Origin: Drosophila persimilis
Lineage: Eukaryota; Arthropoda; Insecta; Diptera; Drosophilidae
Direction of reading: 5' to 3'
DNA: 64,000 nucleotides
Assembly: GCF_003286085.1 (NCBI RefSeq)
Contig: NW_020825557.1
Coordinates: 58,545-122,544 of the forward strand
This document shows, piece after piece, positions 44,311 through 58,249 of the stretch. Made by a program: the position numbers and the translations under genes. Each line of letters begins with the position of its first letter. Position 1 is the first letter of the stretch. The notes under the pieces were generated by a model. That model had not been told where the DNA came from and made no database searches. It worked only from the letters and a program-made list of their open reading frames with translations.

Positions 44311-47300
44311 CTGGAGCGTGGGTGCTATATAGTTGCGGTGGTTGCACATCTTATGCCCAAAATATGCGATGCTGCCACACTTCCTGGGGCGTGGGTTCCC
44401 TATAGTTGCTGTGGTTCAATACACATGCATGTGCTAGATAGGGAAGGGTTCTATATAATTGCAGGTGCCATATATTTGCGGGGTTCAAATTTTTTTGGGG
44501 CTATAGTTCCATATTGTTGCTAGTGCCCAAGAAGTGCGATTCTTCCACATTTTCTGGAGCGTGGGTGCTATATAGTTGCGGTGGTTCAATATACGTGCAT
44601 GAGATAGGGATGGGTTCTATATAAGTGCAGGTGCCATATAGTTGCGGGGTTCAACTTTTTTTGGGGCTATATAACCACATTTGTGTATATGCCCAAAATA
44701 TGCGATCCTGCCACGTTTCCTGGGGCGTGGGTTCCATATAGTTGCGGTGGTTCAATATACATGCATGTGCTAGATAGGGAAGGGTTCTATATAAGTGCAG
44801 GTGCCATATAGTTGCGGGGTTCAACTTTGTTTGCGGCTATAGTGCCATATTGTTGCTAGTGCCCAAGATGTGCGGTTCTGCCACATTTCCTGGAGCGTGG
44901 GTGCTATATAGTTGCGGTGGTTGCACATCTTATGCCCAAAATATGCGATGCTGCCACACTTCCTGGGGCGTGGGTTCCCTATAGTTGCTGTGGTTCAATA
45001 CACATGCATGTGCTAGATAGGGAAGGGTTCTATATAATTGCAGGTGCCATATATTTGCGGGGTTCAACTTTTTTTGGGGCTATAGTGCCATATTGTTGCT
45101 AGTGCCCCAGATGTGCGGTTCTTCCATATTTCCTGGAGCGTGGGTGCTATATAGGTGCGGTGGTTCAATATACGTGCAAGAGCTGAATAAGGAAGGGTTC
45201 TATATAAGTGCGGGGTGCATTTAGTTGCGGAGGTTCCACTTTTTTGGGGCTAGAGTGCCATATTGTTGCTAGTGCCCAAGATGTGCGGTTCTGCCACATT
45301 TCCTGGAGCGTGGGTTCCATATAGTTGCGGCGGTTCACTATACATGCATGTGCTAGATAGGGAAGGGATCTATATAAGTTCAGGTGCCATATAGTTGCGG
45401 GGTTCAACTTTTTTTGGGGCTATATAGCCATATTGATGCCTATGCCCAAAATATGCGATCCTGTCACATTTCCTGGGGCGTGGGTTCCACATAGTTGCGG
45501 TGGTTCAATATACATGCATGAGATAGGGAAGGGTTCTATTTTAGTGCAGGTGCCATATAGTTGCGGGGTTCAACTTCTTTTGGGGCTATATAGCCACATT
45601 GGTGCATATGCCCAAAATATGCGATGCTGCCACACTTCCTGGGGCGTGGGTTCCCTATAGTTGCTGTGGTTCAATACACATGCATGTGCTAGATAGGGAA
45701 GGGTTCTATATAATTGCAGGTGCCATATATTTGCGGGGTTCAACTTTTTTTGGGGCTATAGTGCCATATTGTTGCTAGTGCCCAAGATGTGCGGTTCTGC
45801 CACATTTCCTGGAGCGTGGGTGCTATATAGTTGCGGTGGTTCAATATACGTGCAAGAGCTGAATAAGGAAGGGTTCTATATAAGTGCAGGTGCATTTAGT
45901 TGCGGAGGTTCCACTCTTTTGGGGCTAGAGTGCCATATTGTTGCTAGTGCCCAATATGTGCGTTCCTGCCACAATTTCCTGGGGCGCGGGTTCCATATAG
46001 TTGCGGTGGTTCAATATACATGCATGTGCTAGATAGGGAAGTGTTCTATTTAAGTGCAGGTGCCATATAGTTGCGGGGTTCAACTTTGTTTGCGGCTATA
46101 GTGCCAAATTGTTGCTAGTGCCCAAGATGTGCGGTTCTGCCACATTTCCTGGAGCGTGGGTGCTATATAGTTGCGGTGGTTGCACATCTTATGCCCAAAA
46201 TATGCGATGCTGCCACACTTCCTGGGGCGTGGGTTCCCTATAGTTGCTGTGGTTCAATACACATGCATGTGCTAGATAGGGAAGGGTTCTATATAATTGC
46301 AGGTGCCATATATTTGCGGGGTTCAAATTTTTTTGGGGCTATAGTTCCATATTGTTGCTAGTGCCCAAGAAGTGCGATTCTTCCACATTTTCTGGAGCGT
46401 GGGTGCTATATAGTTGCGGTGGTTCAATATACGTGCATGAGATAGGGATGGGTTCTATATAAGTGCAGATGCCATATAGTTGCGGGGTTCAACTTTTTTT
46501 GGGGCTATATAACCACATTTGTGTATATGCCCAAAATATGCGATCCTGCCACGTTTCCTGGGGCGTGGGTTCCATATAGTTGCGGTGGTTCAATATACAT
46601 GCATGTGCTAGATAGGGAAGGGTTCTATATAAGTGCAGGTGCCATATAGTTGCGGGGTTCAACTTTGTTTGCGGCTATAGTGCCATATTGTTGCTAGTGC
46701 CCAAGATGTGCGGTTCTGCCACATTTCCTGGAGCGTGGGTGCTATATAGTTGCGGTGGTTCAATATACGTGCAAGTGCTGTATAGGGAAGGGATCTATAT
46801 AAGTTCAGGTGCCATATAGTTGCGGCGTTCACCTTTTTTTGGGGCTGTATTGCCATATTGGTGCTTATGCCCAAAACATGCGATGCTGCCACATTTCCTG
46901 GGGCGTGGGTTCCATATAGTTGCTGTGGTTCAATATACATGAATGTGCTAGATGGGGAAGGGTACTATATAAGTGCAGGTGGGATATAGTTGCGGGGTTC
47001 AACTTTGTTTGGGGCTATAGTGCCATATTGTTGCTACTGCTCTAGATGTGCGGTTCTGCCACATTTCCTGGAGCGTGGGTGCTACATAGTTGCGGTGGTT
47101 CAATATACATGCATGTACTAGATAGGGAAGGGTTCTATATAAGTTCAGGTGCCATATAGTTGCGGCGTTCACCTTTTTTTGGGGCTGTTTTGCCATATTG
47201 GTGCTTATGCCCAAAATATGCGATCCTGCCACACTTTCCTGGAGCGTGGGTGCCTATAGTTGCGGTGGTTCAATATACATGCATGTGCTGGATAGGGGAA

Positions 47301-49230
47301 GGGTTCTATATAAGTGCAGGTGGCATATAGTTGCGGGGTTCAACTTTGTTTGGGGCTATAGTGCCATATTGTTGCTATGCCCAAGATGTTGCGATTCCTG
47401 CCACATTTCCTGGAGCGTGGGTGCTATATAGTTGCGGTGGTTCAATATACATGCATGTGCTAGATAGGGAAGGGATCTATATAAGTGCAGGTGCCATATA
47501 GTTGCGGGGTTCAACTTTTTTGGGGCTATATAGCCATATTGGATGCCTATGCCCAAATATGCGATCCTGTCACATTTCCTGGGGCGTGGGTTCCATATAG
47601 TTGCGGTGGTTCAATATACATGCATGCTAGATAGGGAAGGGTTCTATATTAGTGCAGGTGCCATATAGTTGCGGGGTTCAACTTTTTTGGGGCTATATAG
47701 CCATATTGGATGCTATGCCCAAAATATGCGATCCTGTCACATTTCCTGGGGCGTGGGTTCCATATAGTTGCGGTGGTTCAATATACATGCATGAGATAGG
47801 GAAGGGTTCTATTTTAGTGCAGGTGCCATATAGTTGCGGGGTTCAACTTCTTTTGGGGCTATATAGCCACATTGGTGCATATGCCCAAAATATGCGATCC
47901 TGCCACATTTCCTGGGGCGTGGGTTCCATATAGTTGCGGTGGATCAATGTACATGCATGTGCTAGATAGGAAAGGGTTTTATATAAGTGCAGGTGCCATA
48001 TAGTTGCGGGGTTAAACTTTGTTTGCGGCTATAGTGCCATATTGTTGCTAGTGCCCAAGATGTGCGGTTCTGCCACATTTCCTGGAGCGTGGGTGCTATA
48101 TAGTTGCGGTGGTTCAATATACGTGCAAGAGCTGAATAAGGAAGGGTTCTATATAAGTGCAGGTGCATTTAGTTGCGGAGGTTCCACTTTTTTGGGGCTA
48201 GAGTGCCATATTGTTGCTAGTGCCCAATATGTGCGTTCCTGCCACAATTTCCTGGGGCGCGGGTTCCATATAGTTGCGGTGGTTCAATATACATGCATGT
48301 GCTAGATAGGGAAGTGTTCTATTTAAGTGCAGGTGCCATATAGTTGCGGGGTTCAACTTTGTTTGCGGCTATAGTGCCAAATTGTTGCTAGTGCCCAAGA
48401 TGTGCGGTTCTGCCACATTTCCTGGAGCGTGGGTGCTATATAGTTGCGGTGGTTGCACATCTTATGCCCAAAATATGCGATGCTGCCACACTTCCTGGGG
48501 CGTGGGTTCCCTATAGTTGCTGTGGTTCAATACACATGCATGTGCTAGATAGGGAAGGGTTCTATTTAATTGCAGGTGCCATATATTTGCGGGGTTCAAA
48601 TTTTTTTGGGGCTATAGTTCCATATTGTTGCTAGTGCCCAAGAAGTGCGATTCTTCCACATTTTCTGGAGCGTGGGTGCTATATAGTTGCGGTGGTTCAA
48701 TATACGTGCATGAGATAGGGATGGGTTCTATATAAGTGCAGGTGCCATATAGTTGCGGGGTTCAACTTTTTTGGGGCTATATAACCACATTTGTGTATAT
48801 GCCCAAAATATGCGATCCTGCCACGTTTCCTGGGGCGTGGGTTCCATATAGTTGCGGTGGTTCAATATACATGCATGTGCTAGATAGGGAAGGGTTCTAT
48901 ATAAGTGCAGGTGCCATATAGTTGCGGGGTTCAACTTTGTTTGCGGCTATAGTGCCATATTGTTGCTAGTGCCCAAGATGTGCGGTTCTGCCACATTTCC
49001 TGGAGCGTGGGTGCTATATAGTTGCGGTGGTTCAATATACGTGCAAGTGCTGTATAGGGAAGGGATCTATATAAGTTCAGGTGCCATATAGTTGCGGCGT
49101 TCACCTTTTTTTGGGGCTGTATTGCCATATTGGTGCTTATGCCCAAAACATGCGATGCTGCCACATTTCCTGGGGCGTGGGTTCCATATAGTTGCTGTGG
49201 TTCAATATACATGAATGTGCTAGATGGGGA
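44311..49230 (+). repeat. Higher-order repeat, ~2,273-bp period, with a marker deletion monomer
   Basis: 45769-46940 recurs at 48042-49212. Both contain a short fused monomer, GCGGTGGTTGCACATCTTATGCCC, also present at 44338 and 44917. Confidence 0.7.
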
Positions 49231-52200
49231 AGGGTACTATATAAGTGCAGGTGGGATATAGTTGCGGGGTTCAACTTTGTTTGGGGCTATAGTGCCATAT
49301 TGTTGCTACTGCTCTAGATGTGCGGTTCTGCCACATTTCCTGGAGCGTGGGTGCTACATAGTTGCGGTGGTTCAATATACATGCATGTACTAGATAGGGA
49401 AGGGTTCTATATAAGTTCAGGTGCCATATAGTTGCGGCGTTCACCTTTTTTTGGGGCTGTTTTGCCATATTGGTGCTTATGCCCAAAATATGCGATGCTG
49501 CCACACTTCCTGGGGCGTGGGTTCCCTATAGTTGCGGTGGTTCAATATACATGAATGTGCTAGATGGGGAAGGGTACTATATAAGTGCAGGTGGGATATA
49601 GTTGCGGGGTTCAACTTTGTTTGGGGCTATAGTGCCATATTGTTGCTACTGCCCAAGATGTTTGGTTCTGCCACATTTCCTGGAGCGTGGGTTCCATATA
49701 GTTGCGGCGGTTCACTATACATGCATGTGCTAGATAGGGAAGGGATCTATATAAGTTCAGGTGCCATATAGTTGCGGGGTTCAACTTTTTTTGGGGCTAT
49801 ATAGCCATATTGATGCCTATGCCCAAAATATGCGATCCTGTCACATTTCCTGGGGCGTGGGTTCCACATAGTTGCGGTGGTTCAATATACATGCATGAGA
49901 TAGGGAAGGGTTCTATTTTAGTGCAGGTGCCATATAGTTGCGGGGTTCAACTTCTTTTGGGGCTATATAGCCACATTGGTGCATATGCCCAAAATATGCG
50001 ATCCTGCCACGTTTCCTGGGGCGTGGGTTCCATATAGTTGCGGTGGTTCAATATACATGCATGTGCTAGATAGGGAAGGGTTCTATATAAGTGCAGGTGC
50101 CATATAGTTGCGGGGTTCAACTTTGTTTGCGGCTATAGTGCCATATTGTTGCAAGTGCCCAAGATGTGCGGTTCTGCCACATTTCCTGGAGCGTGGGTGC
50201 TATATAGTTGCGGTGGTTCAATATACGTGCAAGTGCTGTATAGGGAAGGGATCTATATAAGTTCAGGTGCCATATAGTTGCGGGGTTCAATTTTTTTTGG
50301 GTGCTATATTGCCATATTGGTGCATATGACCAAAATATGCGATGCTGCCACATTTCCTGGGGCGTGGGTGCTATATAGTTGCGGTGGTTCAATACACATG
50401 CATGTGCTAGATAGGGAAGGGTTCTATATAATTGCAGTTGCCATATATTTGCGGGGTTCAAATTTTTTTGGGGCTATAGTGCCATATTGTTGCTAGTGCC
50501 CAAGATAAGCGATTCTTCCACATTTCCTGGGGCGTGGGTTCCATATAGTTGCTGTGGTTCAATACACTTGCATGTGCTAGATAGGGAAGGGTTCTATTTA
50601 AGTGCAGGTGCCATATAGTTGCGGAGGTTTTGGGGCTAGAGTGCCATATTGTTGCTAGTGCCCAAGATGTTTGGTTCTGCCACATTTCCTGGAGCGTGGG
50701 TTCCATATAGTTGCGGCGGTTCACTATACATGCATGTGCTAGATAGGGAAGGGATCTATATAAGTTCAGGTGCCATATAGTTGCGGGGTTCAACTTTTTT
50801 TGGGGCTATATAGCCATATTGATGCCTATGCCCAAAATATGCGATCCTGTCACATTTCCTGGGGCGTGGGTTCCACATAGTTGCGGTGGTTCAATATACA
50901 TGCATGAGATAGGGAAGGGTTCTATTTTAGTGCAGGTGCCATATAGTTGCGGGGTTCAACTTCTTTTGGGGCTATATAGCCACATTGGTGCATATGCCCA
51001 AAATATGCGATCCTGCCACGTTTCCTGGGGCGTGGGTTCCATATAGTTGCGGTGGTTCAATATACATGCATGTGCTAGATAGGGAAGGGTTCTATATAAG
51101 TGCAGGTGCCATATAGTTGCGGGGTTCAACTTTGTTTGCGGCTATAGTGCCATATTGTTGCAAGTGCCCAAGATGTGCGGTTCTGCCACATTTCCTGGAG
51201 CGTGGGTGCTATATAGTTGCGGTGGTTCAATATACGTGCAAGTGCTGGATAGGGAAGTGATCTATATAAGTTCAGGTGCCATATAGTTGCGGGGTTCAAA
51301 TTTTGTTGGGGCTATATAACCACATTTGTGTATATGCCCAAAATATGCGATCCTGCCACGTTTCCTGGGGCGTGGGTTCCATATAGTTGCGGTGGTTCAA
51401 TATACATGCATGTGCTAGATAGGGAAGGGTTCTATATAAGTGCAGGTGCCATATAGTTGCGGGGTTCAACTTTGTTTGCGGCTATAGTGCCATATTGTTG
51501 CTAGTGCCCAAGATGTGCGGTTCTGCCACATTTTCTGGAGCGTGGGTGCTATATAGTTGCGGTGGTTCAATATACGTGCAAGTGCTGTATAGGGAAGGGA
51601 TCTATATAAGTTCAGGTGCCATATAGTTGCGGGGTTCAACTTTTTTTGGGGCTATATAACCACATTTGTGTATATGCCCAAAATATGCGATCCTGCCACG
51701 TTTCCTGGGGCGTGGGTTCCATATAGTTGCGGTGGTTCAATATACATGCATGTGCTAGATAGGGAAGGGTTCTATATAAGTGCAGGTGCCATATAGTTGC
51801 GGGGTTCAACTTTGTTTGCGGCTATAGTGCCATATTGTTGCAAGTGCCCAAGATGTGCGGTTCTGCCACATTTCCTGGAGCGTGGGTGCTATATAGTTGC
51901 GGTGGTTCAATATACGTGCAAGTGCTGTATAGGGAAGGGATCTATATAAGTTCAGGTGCCATATAGTTGCGGGGTTCAACTTTTTTTGGGGCTATATAAC
52001 CACATTTGTGTATATGACCAAAATATGCGATGCTGCCACATTTCCTGGGGCGTGGGTTCCATATAGTTGCTGTGGTTCAATACACTTGCATGTGCTAGAT
52101 AGGGAAGGGTTCTATTTAAGTGCAGGTGCCATATAGTTGCGGAGGTTCCACTTTTTTGGGGCTAGAGTGCCATATTGTTGCTAGTGCCCAAGATGTTTGG

Positions 52201-54077
52201 TTCTGCCACATTTCCTGGAGCGTGGGTTCCATATAGTTGCGGCGGTTCACTATACATGCATGTGCTAGATAGGGAAGGGATCTATATAAGTTCAGGTGCC
52301 ATATAGTTGCGGGGTTCAACTTTTTTTGGGGCTATATAGCCATATTGATGCCTATGCCCAAAATATGCGATCCTGTCACATTTCCTGGGGCGTGGGTTCC
52401 ACATAGTTGCGGTGGTTCAATATACATGCATGAGATAGGGAAGGGTTCTATTTTAGTGCAGGTGCCATATAGTTGCGGGGTTCAACTTTTTTTGGGGCTA
52501 TATAGCCACATTGGTGCACATGCCCAAAATATGCGATCCTGCCATATTTCCTGGGGCGTGGGTTCCATATAGTTGCGGTGGATCAATATACATGCATGTG
52601 CTAGATAGGAAAGGGTTCTATATAAGTGCAGGTGCCATGTAGTTGCGGGGTTCAAATTTGTTTGGGGCTATAGTGCCATATTGTTGCAAGTGCCCAAGAT
52701 GTGCGGTTCTGCCACATTTCCTGGAGCGTGGGTGCTATATAGTTGCGGTGGTTCAATATACGTGCAAGTGCTGTATAGGGAAGGGATGTATATAAGTTCA
52801 GGTGCCATATAGTTGCGGGGTTCAATTTTTTTGGGGGCTATATAGCCATGTTGGTGCATATGACCAAAATATGCGATGCTGCCACATTTCCTGGGGCGTG
52901 GGTTCCATATAGTTGCTGTGGTTCAATACACTTGCATGTGCTAGATAGGGAAGGGTTCTATATAATTGCAGGTGCCATATATTTGCGGGGTTCAAATTTT
53001 TTTGGGGCTATAGTGCCATATTGTTGCTAGTGCCCAAGATGTGCGATTCTTCCACATTTTCTGCAGCGTGGGTGCTATATAGTTGCGGTGGTTCAATATA
53101 CGTGCAAGTGCTGGATAGGGAAGGGATCTATATAAGTTCAGGTGCCATATAGTTGCGGGGTTCAACTTTTTTTGGGGCTATATAGCCACATTGGTGCATA
53201 TGCCCAAAATATGCGATCCTGCCACGTTTCCTGGGGCGTGGGTTCCATAAAGTTGCGGTGGTTCAATATACATGCATGTGCTAGATAGGGAAGGGTTCTA
53301 TATAAGTGCAGGTGCCATATAGTTGCGGAGGTTCCACTTTTTTGGGCTAGAGTGCCATATTGTTGCTAGTGCCCAAGATGTGCGGTTCTGCCACATTTCC
53401 TGGAGCATGGGTTCCATATAGTTGCGGCGGTTCACTATACATGCATGTGCTAGATAGGGAAGGGATCTATATAAGTTCAGGTGCCATAGAGTTGCGGGGT
53501 TCAACTTTTTTTGGGGCTATATAGCCATATTGATGCCTATGCCCAAAATATGCGATCCTGTCACATTTCCTGGGGCGTGGGTTCCACATAGTTGCGGTGG
53601 TTCAATATACATGCATGAGATAGGGAAGGGTTCTATTTTAGTGCAGGTGCCATATAGTTGCGGGGTTCAACTTCTTTTGGGGCTACATTGGTGCATATGC
53701 CCAAAATATGCGATCCTGCCACATTTCCTGGGGCGTGGGTTCCATATAGTTGCGGCGGTTCAATATACATGCATGTACTAGATAGGGAAGGGTTCTATAT
53801 AAGTTCAGGTGCCATATAGTTGCGGGGTTCAACTTTTTTTGGGGCTATATAGCCACATTGGTGCATATGCCCAAAATATACGATGCTGCCACATTTCCTG
53901 GGGCGTGGGTTCCATATAGTTGCTGTGGTTCAATATACATGCATGTGCTAGATAGGGAAGGGTTCTATATAATTGCAGGTGCCATATATTTGCGGGGTTC
54001 AAATTTTTTTGGGGCTATAGTGCCATATTGTTGCTAGTGCCCAAGATGTGCGATTCTTCCACATTTTCTGGAGCGTG

Positions 54078-57000
54078 GGTGCTATATAGTTGCGGTGGTT
54101 CAATATACGTGCAAGTGCTGGATAGGGAAGGGATCTATATAAGTTCAGGTGCCATATAGTTGCGGGGTTCAACTTTTTTTGGGGCTATATAGCCACATTG
54201 GTGCATATGCCCAAAATATGCGATCCTGCCACGTTTCCTGGGGCGTGGGTTGCATATAGTTGCGGCGGTTCAATATACATGCATGTGCTAGATAGGGAAG
54301 GGTTCTATATAAGTGCAGGTGCCATATAGTTGCGGAGGTTCCACTTTTTTGGGGCTAGAGTGCCATATTGTTGCTAGTGCCCAAGATGTGCGGTTCTGCC
54401 ACATTTCCTTGAGCGTGGGTTCCATATAGTTGCGGCGGTTCAATATACATGCATGTACTAGATAGGGAAGGGTTCTATATAAGTTCAGGTGCCATATAGT
54501 TGCGGCGTTCAACTTTTTTTGGGGCTGTATTGCCATATTGGTGCTTATGCCCAAAATATGCGATCCTGCCACATTTCCTGGAGCGTGGGTTCCCTATAGT
54601 TGCGGTGGTTCAATATACATGCATGTACTAGATAGGGAAGGGTTCTATATAAGTGCAGGTGCCATATAGTTGCGGGGTTCAACATTTTTTGGGGCTATAG
54701 TGCCATATTGTTGCTAGTGCACCAGATGTGCGGTTCTTCCATATTTCCTGGAGCGTGGGTGCTATATAGGTGCGGTGGTTCAATATACGTGCAAGAGCTG
54801 AATAAGGAAGGGTTCTATATAAGTGCAGGTGCATTTAGTTGCGGAGGTTCCACTTTTTTGGGGCTAGAGTGCCATATTGTTGCTAGTGCCCAATATGTGC
54901 GCTCCTGCCACATTTCCTGGGGCGCGGGTTCCATATAGTTGCGGTGGTTCAATATACATGCATGTGCTAGACAGGGAAGGGATCTATATAAGTTCAGGTG
55001 CCATATAGTTGCGGGGTTCAACTTTTTTTGCGGCTATATAGCCATATTGATGCCTATGCCCAAAATATGCGATCCTGTCACATTTCCTGGGGCGTGGGTG
55101 CTATATAGGTGCGGTGGTTCAATATACGTGCAAGAGCTGAATAAGGAAGGGTCCATATAAGTGCAGGTGCCATATAGTTGCGGAGGTTCCACTGTTTTGG
55201 GGCTAGAGTGCCATATTGGTGCATATGCCCAAAATATGCGATCCTGCCACATTTCCTGGGGCGTGGGTTCCATATAGTTGCGGTGGTTCAATATACATGC
55301 ATGTGCTAGATAGGGAAGGGTTCTATATAAGTGCAGGTGCCATTTAGTTGCGGGGTTCAACTTTTTATGGGGCTATACAGCCACATTGGTGCATATGCCC
55401 AAAATATGCGATGCTGCCACATTTCCTGTGGCGTGGGTTCCATATAGTTGCTGTGGTTCAATATACATGCATGTGCTAGATAGGGAAGGATTCTATATAA
55501 GTGCAGGTGCCATATAGTTGCGGGGTTCAAATTTTTGTTGGTGCTATAGTGCCATATTGTTGTTAGTGCATAAGATGTGCGATTCTTCTACATTTCCTGG
55601 AGCGTGGGTGCTATATAGTTGCGGTGGTTCAATATACGTGCAAGTGCTGGATAGGGAAGGGATCTATATAAGTTCAGGTGCCATATAGTTGCGGGGTTCA
55701 ACTTTTTTTGGGGCTATATAGCCACATTGGTGCATATGCCCAAAATATGCGATCCTGCCACGTTTCCTGGGGCGTGGGTTGCATATAGTTGCGGCGGTTC
55801 AATATACATGCATGTGCTAGATAGGGAAGGGTTCTATATAAGTGCAGGTGCCATATAGTTGCGGAGGTTCCACTTTTTTGGGGCTAGAGTGCCATATTGT
55901 TGCTAGTGCCCAAGATGTGCGGTTCTGCCACATTTCCTTGAGCGTGGGTTCCATATAGTTGCGGCGGTTCAATATACATGCATGTACTAGATAGGGAAGG
56001 GTTCTATATAAGTTCAGGTGCCATATAGTTGCGGCGTTCAACTTTTTTTGGGGCTGTATTGCCATATTGGTGCTTATGCCCAAAATATGCGATCCTGCCA
56101 CATTTCCTGGAGCGTGGGTTCCCTATAGTTGCGGTGGTTCAATATACATGCATGTACTAGATAGGGAAGGGTTCTATATAAGTGCAGGTGCCATATAGTT
56201 GCGGGGTTCAACATTTTTTGGGGCTATAGTGCCATATTGTTGCTAGTGCACCAGATGTGCGGTTCTTCCATATTTCCTGGAGCGTGGGTGCTATATAGGT
56301 GCGGTGGTTCAATATACGTGCAAGAGCTGAATAAGGAAGGGTTCTATATAAGTGCAGGTGCATTTAGTTGCGGAGGTTCCACTTTTTTGGGGCTAGAGTG
56401 CCATATTGTTGCTAGTGCCCAATATGTGCGCTCCTGCCACATTTCCTGGGGCGCGGGTTCCATATAGTTGCGGTGGTTCAATATACATGCATGTGCTAGA
56501 CAGGGAAGGGATCTATATAAGTTCAGGTGCCATATAGTTGCGGGGTTCAACTTTTTTTGCGGCTATATAGCCATATTGATGCCTATGCCCAAAATATGCG
56601 ATCCTGTCACATTTCCTGGGGCGTGGGTGCTATATAGGTGCGGTGGTTCAATATACGTGCAAGAGCTGAATAAGGAAGGGTCCATATAAGTGCAGGTGCC
56701 ATATAGTTGCGGAGGTTCCACTGTTTTGGGGCTAGAGTGCCATATTGGTGCATATGCCCAAAATATGCGATCCTGCCACATTTCCTGGGGCGTGGGTTCC
56801 ATATAGTTGCGGTGGTTCAATATACATGCATGTGCTAGATAGGGAAGGGTTCTATATAAGTGCAGGTGCCATTTAGTTGCGGGGTTCAACTTTTTATGGG
56901 GCTATACAGCCACATTGGTGCATATGCCCAAAATATGCGATGCTGCCACATTTCCTGTGGCGTGGGTTCCATATAGTTGCTGTGGTTCAATATACATGCA

Positions 57001-57135
57001 TGTGCTAGATAGGGAAGGATTCTATATAAGTGCAGGTGCCATATAGTTGCGGGGTTCAAATTTTTGTTGGGGCTATAGTGCCATATTGTTGTTAGTGCAT
57101 AAGATGTGCGATTCTTCTACATTTCCTGGAGCGTG
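54078..57135 (+). repeat. Tandem duplication of 1,529 bp (nine monomers)
   Basis: 54078-55606 and 55607-57135 agree over their length with at most a few changes (for example GTTGGTGCTA at 55535 versus GTTGGGGCTA at 57064). All internal ORF positions are shifted by exactly 1,529. Confidence 0.85.
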
Positions 57136-58249
57136 GGTGCTATATAGTTGCGGTGGTTCAATATACGTGCAAGTGCTGGATAGGGAAGGGATCTATATAA
57201 GTTCAGGTGCCATATAGTTGCGGGGTTAAACTTTTTTTGGGGCTATATAGCCATATTGATGCCTATGCCCAAAATATGCGATCCTGTCACATTTCCTGGG
57301 GCGTGGGTGCTATATAGGTGCGGTGGTTCAATATACGTGCAAGAGCTGAATAAGGAAGGGTTCTATATAAGTGCAGGTGCCACATAGTTGCGGAGGTTCC
57401 ACTTTTTTGGGGCTAGAGTGCCATATTGTTGCTAGTGCCCAAGATGTGCGGTTCTGCCACATTTCCTGGAGCGTGGGTTCCATATAGTTGCGGCGGTTCA
57501 ATATATGTACATGCATGTGCTAGATAGGGAAGGGATCTATATAAGTTCAGGTGCCATATAGTTCCGAGGTTCAACTTTTTTTGGGCTATATAGCCATATT
57601 GATGCCTATGCCCAAAATATGCGATCATGTCACATTTCCTGGGGCGTGGGTGCTATATAGGTGCGGTGGTTCAATATACGTGCAAGAGCTGAATAAGGAA
57701 GGGTTCTATATAAGTGCAGGTGCCATAGAGTTGCGGAGGTTCCACTTTTTTGGGGCTAGAGTGCCATATTGTTGCTAGTGCCCAAGATGTGCGGTTCTGC
57801 CACATTTCCTGGAGCGTGGGTTCCATATAGTTGCGGCGGTTCAATATATATGCATGGGCTAGATAGGGAAGGGATCTATATAAGTTCAGGTGCCATATAG
57901 ATCCGGGGTTCAACTTTTTTTGGGCTATATAGCCATATTGATGCCTCTGCCCAAAATATGCGATCCTGTCACATTTCCTGGGGCGTGGGTTCCACATAGT
58001 TGCGGTGGTTCAATATACATGCATGTGCTAGATAGGGAAGGGTTCTATATAAGTGCAGGTGCCATATAGTTGCGGGGTTCAACTTTGTTTGGGGCTATAT
58101 AGCCATATTGGTGCATATGCCCAAAATAGGCGATCCTGCCACATTTCCTGGGGCGTGGGTTCCATATAGTTGCTGTGGTTCAATATACATGCATGTGCTA
58201 GATAGGGAAATATTCTATATAAGTGCAGGGGCCATATAGTTGCGGGGTT

